64,000 bases of DNA, taken from positions 102,874,548 through 102,938,547 of the forward strand of contig NC_135500.1 in assembly GCF_052857255.1 (NCBI RefSeq), in the 5' to 3' direction. Origin of the DNA: Amblyomma americanum. Taxonomy: Eukaryota; Arthropoda; Arachnida; Ixodida; Ixodidae. Shown here one piece after another: positions 54,940-64,000 of this stretch. The position numbers and the translations under genes are program-made. The notes under the pieces were generated by a model. The model searched no databases and was not told the DNA's origin. It worked only from the letters and a program-made list of their open reading frames with translations. Every line of letters begins with the position of its first letter. The stretch's first letter is position 1.

Positions 54940-56012
54940 TAACCAACCTTTATATATAGCCTTTATTAATTACGAGAAAGCATTCGATCCAGTTGAAACC
55001 TCGGCAGTCACGCAAGCATTGCGGAATAATGGCATAGAAGAGCTTTATGTGAAAATACTGAAGGACGTCTATAGAAACTGCACATTTACCATAGTCCTCC
55101 ATAAAGTCAGCAATAAAATTCCAATAAGGAAATGCGTCAGGCAGGGAGACATGATCTCGCCAATGCTATTCAACAGCTGCTTACAGCAAGTATTCCGAGA
55201 CCTAAATTGGAAAGAGTTGCGAATAACAGTTAATGGAGAGTATACCTCAATTATCTGCGATTCGCTGATGACATTGCCTTGCTGAGTCACTCAGGAGATG
55301 AACGGCAAAGCCTGATCTATGAGTTAGACAGGCAGAGCAGAACCGTGGGTCTAAAAATTAACATTCTGAAAACCAAAGTACTGTTCAACAGTCTAGCAAG
55401 GGAACTGCAATTCACAATTGGAAGCGAGGTGCTGGAAGTGGTGAGGGAATACGTCTACTGAGGGCAGGTAGCGGCCGCTGATCCGGATCATGAGAGGGAA
55501 ATAACTAGAAGAGTATGAAAGGGGTGGAGTGCATATGGCAGGTTTTCTCAGATCATAAATGGAAATTTACTAGTATCCTTGAGGAGAAAAAAATGCAACA
55601 GCTGTATCTTACCAGTACTCACTTATGGGAAACGTGGAGGCTAACGAAAAGCGTTAAGCTTATGTTAAGCACCACGCAGTTAGTTATGGAAAAGAAAATG
55701 ACAGGTATGACGTTTACAGACTGGAAGCGGGCGGAGTGGGTGAGAGAACAAACACGAGCTAATTACGTCCTAGTCGAAATCAAGAGGAAGAAATCGGCTT
55801 GGGCAGGGCATGTGATGCGAAGGGAAGATAATCGCTGGTCCTTAAGGGTTATGAAGTGGATTCCAAGAGAAGGCAAGCGTAGCACAGCGCGGCAGAGCGT
55901 TAGGTGGGCGGATGCGCTTAGGAAGTTTCTGGGCAAACGGTGGGCGCAGCTGGCAAAGGATAGGGTTATTTGGAGATATATGGGAGAGGCGTTCGCCCTG
56001 CAGTGGGCGTAG
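54940..56012 (+). mobile_element. RTE-like LINE, 5' truncated
   Basis: RT motif A reads FINYEKAFDPVE, followed by RKCVRQGDMISPMLFNSCLQ (motif B). After a frameshift comes ADDIALLSH (motif C), then LKINILKTKV and EVVREYVY. A stop interrupts at 55459-55461. The C-terminus at 55515-56012 reads KKSAWAGHVMRREDNRWSL, then KFLGKRWAQLAKDRVIW. The N-terminal endonuclease is absent. Confidence 0.85.
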
Positions 56013-56327
56013 TGATGCTGCTGCTACTGATGGTGATGACGATGGTAAGCCAATTTTCCGTTAACACAATTATGTCACATTCCGATAGTATTACTGCGCT
56101 GATATCTTTTCGCTTGGATAGAGCTCTTATAATGTGAGTGTAAAGAACGGAAAATGAAGTCTCGTGCGGTCGTCTCGTGCTGAAGTCTGGCCTTCGAAGT
56201 TAAAAGATGACTACCTGGTGATAGTCCCGGTAAGGGGTGCTTATCTAGGTATTCAGGGTTTATTTCTTTCACAGCCTTTTCCAAACTGCTGTAGAAGTCA
56301 GATTTCGTTCCAATGATCAACTTTTTG

Positions 56328-56413
56328 TACCGGAGCTTTAATATTGGAAATATATATGCAAAGACCGGTCCTACAAAAGACTAGAGTGAAACCATCCATT
56401 TCCAATACTGGTA
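56328..56413. repeat. MITE-like inverted-repeat element (copy 3)
   Basis: Ends gtaccggagctttaatattg and ccaatactggtac are inverted. The interior gcaaagaccggtcctaca matches 39208-39288. Confidence 0.6.
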
Positions 56414-57009
56414 CGATTATTTGATATGCTTGGCAGGAGATTTTGCACCAATGCGGAAAACAGTAGTGCAGAAAGGATGTTTCACGCCTCTTTTAAAGTT
56501 CAAGGTAGACCTCTGATTTGGAATACACATGCTAAAAGCAGGAGCTCACTATTGACTGTTATAAATGTTTATGTTTTCAGCTCTGTGGATCAGTCAGATC
56601 TCAAGTATGTACCTGATTTGTGGACGTTATTTAGCATTGAAGCATCACTATGGAAGAGCAGTTGCCGGCAGAATTCGCAAGGCTAACCCCACCAGTAGCT
56701 TGCAATAGAATTACTGGATAACTTATCAAGTGATTCTAGCTAGCAGCAATCTCACTTCACCTCAGACTTCGTCTTCCTCTTTCAGAACCTTATAGCTTTC
56801 AAGGGCGCCAGTACGCACTTGATTGTCACATATTTCTTTTTCCGCACACAGTTGAGATGAGGAATGAACTTCATGGCTCATTGCGCTACGACCACACATT
56901 GAGCAGTTTGTCAAACAAGTGCTTGTTTATGCATTGTGATTTGCACTCCGGCAATGTCTCGTAAGGAGATCGAGTATCTGTAAATAAATAACTAAATAAA
57001 CTCCTTAAA
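56414..57009. other. Non-coding, nothing recognised
   Basis: No supported feature. Confidence 0.5.
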
Positions 57010-57655
57010 AATCTTAACGAAGGCTGTCTGTCGGGCGCGTCTATTTGCTGGCTCTTGACGAGTGAAACGAGCGGTGTGTTTGTGTGGAGGTTCGCGCGGC
57101 TCAGGCGACAACAGACGGGATACCGCCCCCCTCCCCCCCCCCCCCCCCCCCCTAACCCCGTGAAGGGGGGCCGGCAGCCGGCGCCTGGCGGACGGAGAAG
57201 GCCCGAAGATCAACGGCAGCCACAAGGACGCCACGGTTATGTGCATGTACGCGCGGGCCGTCCGGCGCGCCCAAGAAACGGCCGCCTGCACTGGCCGAGG
57301 GGGCGGCATTTGGAGCCGGGTGGACGCTGACGGCCGAGGCGAAATGCTGGCCGCTGCGAAGTGCGCTGGATAAGGGTGTCGCCCGATAAGACCAAGGTCT
57401 GCACCTGGGAGAGGCGGCGCCTCCTTAACGGCCGTCGGATTCCGGGAACCAGTCAAGATGCCTTCGCAAGGAGCCGACTGAAAGGAACAACGGGGAAGCA
57501 AGGACGAGGGAGGGCAAGCTGGAAAGGAGGACCGGGAAGAGAGGAACCAGAAGAATCGGACAGACGGATGGTGGATGCCGAGACGAGAGGCCGCATCCCG
57601 ACGGCAGAGTTTGTGTCACCGCAATTGCGAATAGATGTGAATAAATTAGGCACTG
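57010..57655. other. GC-rich island of unknown origin
   Basis: This is a sharply bounded GC-rich block with a 20-base C run at 57133-57152. Overlapping frames are open on both strands (57361-57660 + and 56992-57501 -), as GC-rich DNA often allows. Its right end, rich in aataaatta, could be a 3' end of an unidentified retroelement, or this could be a CpG island. I cannot decide. Confidence 0.35.
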
Positions 57656-59294
57656 TGTAATCGGAATGTTTGATGTGGTCTGGCTGAATCGGGAGGAGAG
57701 GAAAACAAAACAGAGCAGGGAGGAAGGAACCTGCCTGACTCTGTGCGTCTCAGCACCACACCGCCAGTGCGTTGCCGCACTGGCGGGCGCCGTGGATTAT
57801 TAGTCAACGCGTTTTGAACCACTAGCGTAAAGGAAACCAGGTATGTTTTTAAGTAGCAAGTCACTTCCTTACATCGCTGAGTTGCGTTTTTATGAATGGT
57901 GATGAATAATGTTTTATCGCTATAACTCTAAGGAAGTATTCGATGTGCTCTTATAATTGGCTAAAAGGTAAGAATTATGCCATTATTCTGTCATGCCTTA
58001 GATACCAAAGGTAGCCGAGTAGCCAAGCTCACTTTTTTTCTTTGTAGCCAAGAGGTATGGTACGGCTAAGAGCGCGAGGAGAAAAATGGAGGATGAGTGT
58101 ACGGCAGCAGCCTGAAAATGGGCACTGCGGCGGCTACTCACTAGGTAAAATTTCCGGTAAAATATCCGGCGAGCGCATCGTGAGCAGTGCCATTTGTGGC
58201 TGCCGCTCTCTCACAGATTTTTAATGCTTTTAGTATGATACATTTAGCATAGCGCTTACAGCGTATTGCAGGCCGCGGCAGGGTCTGCGCAGATCACCTT
58301 GCAAGCGCCAGGTGGCACACCGTTTTCATCAAGAGCGCGCACGCCTGGTCCGTCGGGACCAATCAGCGCTTGCGCATTGGCGGTGGTACACGGCGAGTGC
58401 TTGTGGTAAGCGCTGCGCTAGAAGTATCTGTTGTGGTCGGTCGCCTACGTACGGTTAAAATACCAGAGCAGGTGCGCTCAAAAATTGCATTACCGAGAAG
58501 CGCAATCGCCGGCCATGTTTTTGTCTATTGGTCGCTGTCATATGGGGATTCCACTTGCTTCAAGGAACATAGATTCTTCATTTTTATTTGCATGTTTTTT
58601 CCTTTCAGTTTATTCAGTAGACATTAGAATACTTGGTCCCTGTACTACGTCGCAGGCCAATTAAAACAGTAAACAGAATAAGGTTTTAAATATTTGGCTA
58701 CATTAAACAATCTAGGAAAGATAATGCTAGTGCTTATAATTTTATTTTAATTAGCTTCTTGTTTATGCAGCAAGAACAGTTTTATTAACGGACCACTTTT
58801 CTGTCGTGGAATAATTCAATGCGGCTGTCCTAACTTGATATCCGACTATACATGCTGTTTGTACCAGAAGAAAACCATGCAGACGATTGAGTTTCCCTCT
58901 GGACGGTGTTGACTGGATGTAGTTTGATGGCACGATGCGACAACGTCTTGCTGATTCGTGGTTGATAGGTGGATTCGAGGAAAAATTTCAATAAGTGCTT
59001 ATTTTTTTCATTTCATTACACGAAGAAAAACACATAGAAGTGATTGATTCAAAAATAAACCTCACAAGTTCTTCACCTGATAGCCACATCGATTGACTCT
59101 CATTGTCCCCGCCGGACTTAACTAACAAAGGGGAGTCGAAGCATAGGCCATCTACCTCGCTTCCGCCGAACCGTCAGTTGCGGAAAGGGGGGGGGGAGAT
59201 GCCCTCGTAGCATAAAGATAAAATAACGAAACTGAACAAAATGCAGCGACGAGAGCTTAACAGATTCGTTTACCTGCGAGAGCGACTAAATAAA
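57656..59294. other. Non-coding, nothing recognised
   Basis: No supported gene or repeat. Confidence 0.5.
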
Positions 59295-59714
59295 ACGGCT
59301 GACTTAGTGGAAAACCTCTTTGTCAGGTTCTCAAGAAAGCGCTGTGAAAATTTGGACGGGGCCTGGCGGATTTTAACCGTCGCCTCCCCTTGGCGCCATC
59401 ATTTCCGCTCAAGGCGCAAAATCCCGCAGCGCCGGCCGCATGCCGAACAAAAATCCAGGCTCTGGTATTTGGTCAGCTGCAGTACTTCTTTCTTACCCTA
59501 GGTCACGGCTGACTTAGTGGCAAACCTCTTTGTCAGGTTCTCAAGAAAGCGCTGTGAAAATTTGGACGGGGCCTGGCGGATTTTAACCGTCGCCTCCCCT
59601 TGGCGCCATCGTTTCAGCTCAAGGTGCAAAATCCCGCAGCGCCGGCCGCATGCCGAACAAAAATCCAGGCTCTGGTATTTGGTCAGCTGCAGTACATCTT
59701 TCCTACCCTAGGTC
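59295..59714. repeat. 210-bp tandem duplication
   Basis: Two adjacent copies (59295-59504 and 59505-59714), both starting acggctgacttagtgg or a single-base-like variant at its join and ending accctaggtca or so. They differ at only about six positions. ORFs 59241-59501 and 59517-59711 are the same frame read in each copy. Confidence 0.9.
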
Positions 59715-59929
59715 ATCGAGAAGTACTTTATCGGTTCACGTGCTTCTGGTCTGCTGGATGCAAGATGTCCTACTTCTGGCAGCGTGGCAACAAGTTCTGA
59801 AAACTGGAATTTACCCGAAACGAAGGAAGCTAAAATTTAACAGAGCAGCGACTTTACTTGTTCAGCACAGAAATAGTTATTTTGGTCTTAGGGTTTTCAA
59901 TGCCTTAATCTAAAAAAAATAACGAAGAT

Positions 59930-60766
59930 GGTCAGATGCCTGGGCACGCCCAGCCAACTTTCACGCCGGCGATTACTCTGAATGAAAATTGTAGTGCTAA
60001 TGTGCCAGTGGAGAAGTGAACAGCAGGCTTTGCCTGAACAGACTCATGTCTGCGGAGGCTTTGATATTTGGAGGTGATGGAGCGAGCCAGCTGGCGGCAC
60101 TGCTCGGCATGACGGGTGACTTTAGAAAGACAGGTGTATTTCGAGCTGTCGCGGTTGTAGGGGAGGATGACGTCCAGAAGACATTAAGGCTCACGCCTGT
60201 ATAATAGAAAGAACGGGGAAAAGCCGGTCGTTGCTTGAAATGCACTGTTGTATGCATGAGTGTGAAACGGAAGGACCTGATTCCAATTAGAGCTGTCGGG
60301 GTGAACATATATATGAAGCATGTCCCCAGGAGCCAAGAGCCTGTTGAATTGTTCGGTAACACCGTTGGTTTGAGGGTGATAGGCAACAGTGGTGCAGTAA
60401 ATTGTGTGGCACGCATCCAGGAGATTATGAACAACCTCAGATAAGAAAGCACGCCAGCGATCACTAAGAAGTTCTCGAGGAGCGCCGTGACGAAGGACGA
60501 AGAATGAAGAATGCGACGTCGCGAGCGGTAGCGACAGGGAGGGCAGCGGACTCAGCATACCGAGTGAGGTGATCAACGGCAACAATCATCCACTGATTCC
60601 CGGCGGTCGTGAATAGAAGCGGCCCATAGACATCAATGCTCAAAAGATGGAAAGGGCGAGCCGGGCACAGCAATGGCTGTAATGGGCCAGTTGAGCGGCG
60701 AGGAGTCGATTTTCGCTGCTGACAGGCAGTACATGAGCGAACATAACGACGAACAAAGGTGTACAT
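59930..60766 (-). mobile_element. Ty3/gypsy integrase (end of the antisense gypsy)
   Basis: The zinc-binding end reads VRRYVRSCTACQQRKS. The core begins LLSIDVYGPL with DHLTRYAESAAL (60766-60464). After a frameshift, 60585-60184 gives LLSDRWRAFLSE and AYHPQTNGVTEQFNR, so the D, D and E positions are visible, but with a Gly-to-Trp change beside the second Asp. C-terminal sequence continues to about 59997. No LTR was recognised beyond it. Confidence 0.85.
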
Positions 60767-61026
60767 TGCGCATCAATAGTAGCAATGGTGAAGTCGCTTG
60801 TTAGTTTTCGGCAAGCCAGAGGGAGCGCTGTGGGGGTCGGCATAGTGATGCGCACAAATCTCAGTACGGAGGTGCCGTGGAATCACCAAAAGCCACTTTC
60901 GCCTGTCCGGACGGTAGTTGGGGCGGTAGAGGAGAGCGTTCCAAGTGGTAAATTGGACAGCTTAGAGACGAAGGACCCGAGGGAAGGAAGCGGTGTAGAG
61001 GGCAAATGAAGGACGTCGAGGAAAGA

Positions 61027-61926
61027 TTAGATCCATGGATCCTGGCGTGGTTCAGATGGCATGTCCGTGGTAATGAGCGCGGCGAGTAAGGAGCCAGATA
61101 TTGGCGAATAGGTTGCGAGAGAGGGCAGTGCTGAGCGTGACAAGGCATCAGCGTCAGAGTGCCTGCGGCTGCACCGGTGAACGACGCTAATATCGAATTC
61201 TTCAAGGCGAAGAGCCCATCGTCCAAGGCGTCCCCAGAGATCCTTGAGTGAGGCCAACCAGGACGGAGCGTAGTGGTCAGTGACGACGATGAAGGAACAG
61301 CCATTCAAGTATGGGCGGAATTTCGTTCAATCCCACAGGACGGCGAGACACTCTTTTTCTGTCACGGTGTAGTTGTACTTAGCTTTGGCGAGAGCAGGGC
61401 TGGCGTACGCAATGACATATTCAGAAAATCCGCGCTTGCGCTGTGCAAAGACAGCACCAAAGCCGATTCTGCTTGTGTCAGTGTGCACCTCAGTAGGGGC
61501 ACTGGGTTCGTAATTTAGAAAGATAGGCGGTGAGGTTAGAAGACGACGGAGCGTAGCAAAAGCTTCATCGCAGGCCAGGTCCCACGCATGCAGGTTGGCT
61601 GGACCATTCAGGAGTTTCGTAAGGGGCGCGACGATAGGTGCGAAATTGCGAACAATGCGGCGAAAATATGAGCATAGACCGATGAAGCAGCGGAGCTCTT
61701 TTGTGGAAGTCGTTTTAGGGAAGTCAGCCACCGCACGTAGCTTGTCAGGATCTGGCAGGACGCCATCTTTGGAGACGAGATGACCGAGTACCATCAACTT
61801 CCGGGCGCCGAAGTGACATTTCTTGAGACTGAGTTGCAGGCCAGCACTTGTGAGGCAGCTGAGCATGTGGTGCAACATGGTGCATGTCGACAGCGAAGGG
61901 AAGAGGGACGTGTCGGCGAGAAGCAA
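61027..61926 (-). mobile_element. Gypsy RT C-terminal half and RNase H
   Basis: It starts within the RT after the catalytic region ([20 protein letters not shown], then [12 protein letters not shown]) and continues to RNase H ([28 protein letters not shown]). After one in-frame stop at 61327 it goes on with VVTDHYAPSWLASL and HSDADALSRS. The polymerase core with the YxDD motif is missing: sequence jumps from the protease end (about 62070) to here, so an internal deletion removed it. Confidence 0.85.
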
Positions 61927-62069
61927 ATACGAGGGAAGGCGAGAAGAGAACCGTGGCGTCAGGAACAGAGGCGGCGCACACGGGGACGAGCATATCGCTG
62001 TCGGGGGGGGGGGGGGGGGAATGTCGGTGCCCTCGGCGACAAGAAGCTTGGCATTGCGGGGAAACGTAG

Positions 62070-62400
62070 AGTCGTCGGATGGCGCATTGCAGACCTAAGA
62101 GAAGACGACGTGGGCATGGACGCAGTCAATGAAGGCACTGTGGCGGGATAGAAAATTCCACCCAAGGATAACTTCATGGGATCTTGACTGGAAAACTGAA
62201 AATTCAGCAACGTGTATAACGTCCGCGATGACTCGTGTCGCGCAAGCGGCAGAAGGAATAACGGGCTCGGCGTTAGCAGTACGAAAGGATAGTGCTGAAG
62301 GCGGGGTAGCATCTTTAAGGAGCGAACGGCATACGTTTTCCTTAATAACAGGAAAGGAGGCAGTGTCTACAAGCGTAAGCGCTCGAACGCTGTCAACAAA
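62070..62400 (-). mobile_element. Gypsy protease domain
   Basis: TLVDTASFPVIKENVCRSLL at the start is the active-site region, with DTA where DTG is expected. HEVILGWNFLSRHSAFIDC follows and is the conserved end of gypsy retropepsins. A stop follows shortly after. A 17-base G run (62003-62019) lies just downstream. Confidence 0.75.
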
Positions 62401-62684
62401 GACTTCGAGGAGATTTGGTAGTGAAAGGCGAGGACTTGATGTTGGCGAACAGTGCGCTGTTCGCGCCCCAGGAAGTGCGGCTGCTAGTTTTCCGCATCGG
62501 TTGGATCGCTGCGACGGCGCATGGGCGACAAGAAGCGACGGCGAGGAGGAGAGCGATGAGGAGCAACGGGCTTGTGGTCGACAGCGTGGTCCGGAGAGGT
62601 CTGTCGAGGTGGTCCGGAGGGTGGGCTAAAGGTGCGGTACGGTTGGTAGTAGTCCGGAAAAGAGTGTACAGGTGTCGGCAGAGT

Positions 62685-62732
62685 ACAGCGACGAAGGCGG
62701 GGGACGTGGCCGGGCACAGCACAGGAGTAGCA
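62685..62732 (-). mobile_element. Gag zinc knuckle, degenerate
   Basis: CYSCAVPGHVPRLRRC resembles the CCHC knuckle (C-x2-C-x4-H-x4-C), but the last Cys is two residues late, so zinc binding is doubtful. It binds RNA in gag proteins. Confidence 0.6.
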
Positions 62733-62819
62733 AATCGGCCGGTTATCAGCGGTGCGCCAATGGTTGTGTGACACCAGCGCGGAACGGAGGCGGGGAGCTG
62801 CAGGCAAAGGCACCGCAGG

Positions 62820-64000
62820 CGGATCTTAAGCAGAGGCTTGCGGCCACAGTGGGGCTGTGACGGCTTTGGCATACGTGCACAGGTGCAGCAGCAGGCGACA
62901 TGTTAACGATAGGGCCGTTGCTCAGGGGTGCCGCAGCAGCGAAGGGCTGTGTAGTAAGATGGTCGACATGGGGAGTGAGGGCAGCCGGCCGCTCAAGACC
63001 AGCAGTGCATCGGACACAGCTTGTGCGACGGTATGCGAGAGCTCAGGAGGGAGGAACGTGGGTGACGCGGTCGTGCCAGACAGGAGCGAACGTTACCGGG
63101 CGACCTCAACCCGCACGAAGTCTTTAAAGCGAGAGAGCAAGTCGCTGTCTACGGCCAAGCCAGAGATGAACTCGGCAAGCGCGCGAGAGCGACGAGCGCA
63201 AAGGCGTTGCTTGCGTGGCTCGTCGAAGCTTTGGCATAGGTTGTAGACAGAGGCTATGGCGGTTGGACTTTTGGCCTTGAGCTTATGGAAAGCGTCTTCG
63301 TCTATCCCTTTCATGATATATTTGATATTATCTGCCTCTGTCATAGACGAGTCAACACGCTTGCAATGATCAACCACATCTTCAATGCAGGTTGTGAAAC
63401 TTTCATCTGTATGCTGTGCTTAGACGCGCAAACTTTGCTCAACGCGGAGTTTTCTCACAGCGGGACAGCCAAAGACTTCCGTAAGCGTGGTTGCAAAAAC
63501 GGCCCAAGTTGGATTGTCGATCTCGTGGTGGCGAAAGCAGAGGTTCACGGCGTCGATCAGGTAAAAGATGACATTGTTGAGCTTTATGTGGTCGTCCCAG
63601 TAGTTATATAGGCTCACCCGTTAGTACGAGGGTAGCCATTCTTCCACTTCCTGGTCGCTCAGCCCGCTGAAAACAGCGGGCTCCCGCTGCCGGATGGCAC
63701 TGGTGCAGTTGACTGGCTGCGACGGGGCTGCTGGCTGTGGACTGCGCTCTGTGTTGTCGTGATTGGGATTGTGCGGCTGCGGAGCTCCACGGTTATTGTG
63801 TACAATTAAGTCGGACGCCGCAACCTCCACCAAATAAAGAGTGGTTTCTGGGGACGTGAGCAGCGCCGGCGACGAAGACTCGGCCAAACGTAATCGGCAT
63901 AGTTGCCGCAGAATCGATGGCACATGCCCACGGTGGGGGACTGGCCAGAGTTCGGTGTAGATCCAAAAAGAAGAAAAAGTCATCCAGGCTTATCGCAAGT
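62820..64000 (-). mobile_element. Gypsy gag region (element continues past the window)
   Basis: Broken frames in gag order: 63983-63621 ends with FSGLSDQEVEEWLPSY, 63617-63420 has YNYWDDHIKLNNVIFYLIDA and PTWAVFATTLTEVFG, and 63377-63093 has DNIKYIMKGIDEDAFHKL. These match the capsid-like gag of tick Ty3/gypsy elements. The frame changes between them, and the 5' LTR would lie beyond base 64000. Confidence 0.75.

Noticed and set aside
57055..57660. Overlapping GC-rich ORFs (57055-57330, 57361-57660, 56992-57501)
   Set aside because: All three follow from GC richness and homopolymers. No motifs or splice sites.
61780..62860. + strand ORFs over the gypsy element
   Set aside because: They are reverse-strand shadows of gag/pol coding sequence.
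1..64000. CRISPR arrays, bacterial operons or horizontally acquired bacterial genes
   Set aside because: No regularly spaced identical repeats and no bacterial-type coding clusters were seen.

Overview
This window reads as nuclear DNA of a hard tick (Ixodidae). The main reason is a set of tRNA-headed SINE copies of the Ruka type, a family known from ixodid ticks. They carry A/B-box heads, a conserved body and an (AAACC)n-like tail. The rest is repeat-rich, AT-rich non-coding DNA with decayed CR1/jockey-like, I-like and RTE-like LINEs, Ty3/gypsy pieces, a mariner and small inverted-repeat elements. There are no bacterial operons, rRNAs, CRISPR arrays or true tRNA genes.

One host gene dominates the right-hand two thirds. 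It lies on the + strand, from at least 18853 to 48672. Ten exons were assembled from splice sites, and their reading phases match at all nine introns. The encoded protein has two EB-type six-cysteine modules (18853-18999 and 23404-23604), one transmembrane helix (23951-24047), and a cytoplasmic tail of about 1,435 residues rich in Ser, Pro, Ala and Arg. The tail occupies exons at 27170-28246, 29863-30320, 36077-36243, 36664-37008, 40221-40481, 42730-42975 and 46918-48672. The signal peptide and any further N-terminal exons were not found. I do not recognise the protein as a named gene. It is the best candidate here for something undescribed: a receptor-like type I membrane protein with a very large disordered tail.

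Layout: 1-1050 holds the 3' end and LTR of one LTR element plus an antisense gypsy protease fragment. 1.3-17 kb is non-coding, with SINEs, LINE remnants, foldback hairpins and a diverged ~165-bp tandem array at 14.75-15.4 kb. At 17.86-18.09 kb on the - strand there is a candidate first exon with a TATA box and a signal peptide. 18.85-48.67 kb is the EB/TM gene; its introns hold two I-like LINE 3' ends, an antisense LINE with both ORFs, SINEs and a complete but inactivated mariner. 48.7-59.3 kb is intergenic with LINEs, SINEs and a GC-rich island. 59.9-64 kb is a gypsy gag-pol remnant on the - strand that runs off the window.

All family names rest on motifs seen by eye in translation. No database search was run, and gene-model edges are splice-site inferences.
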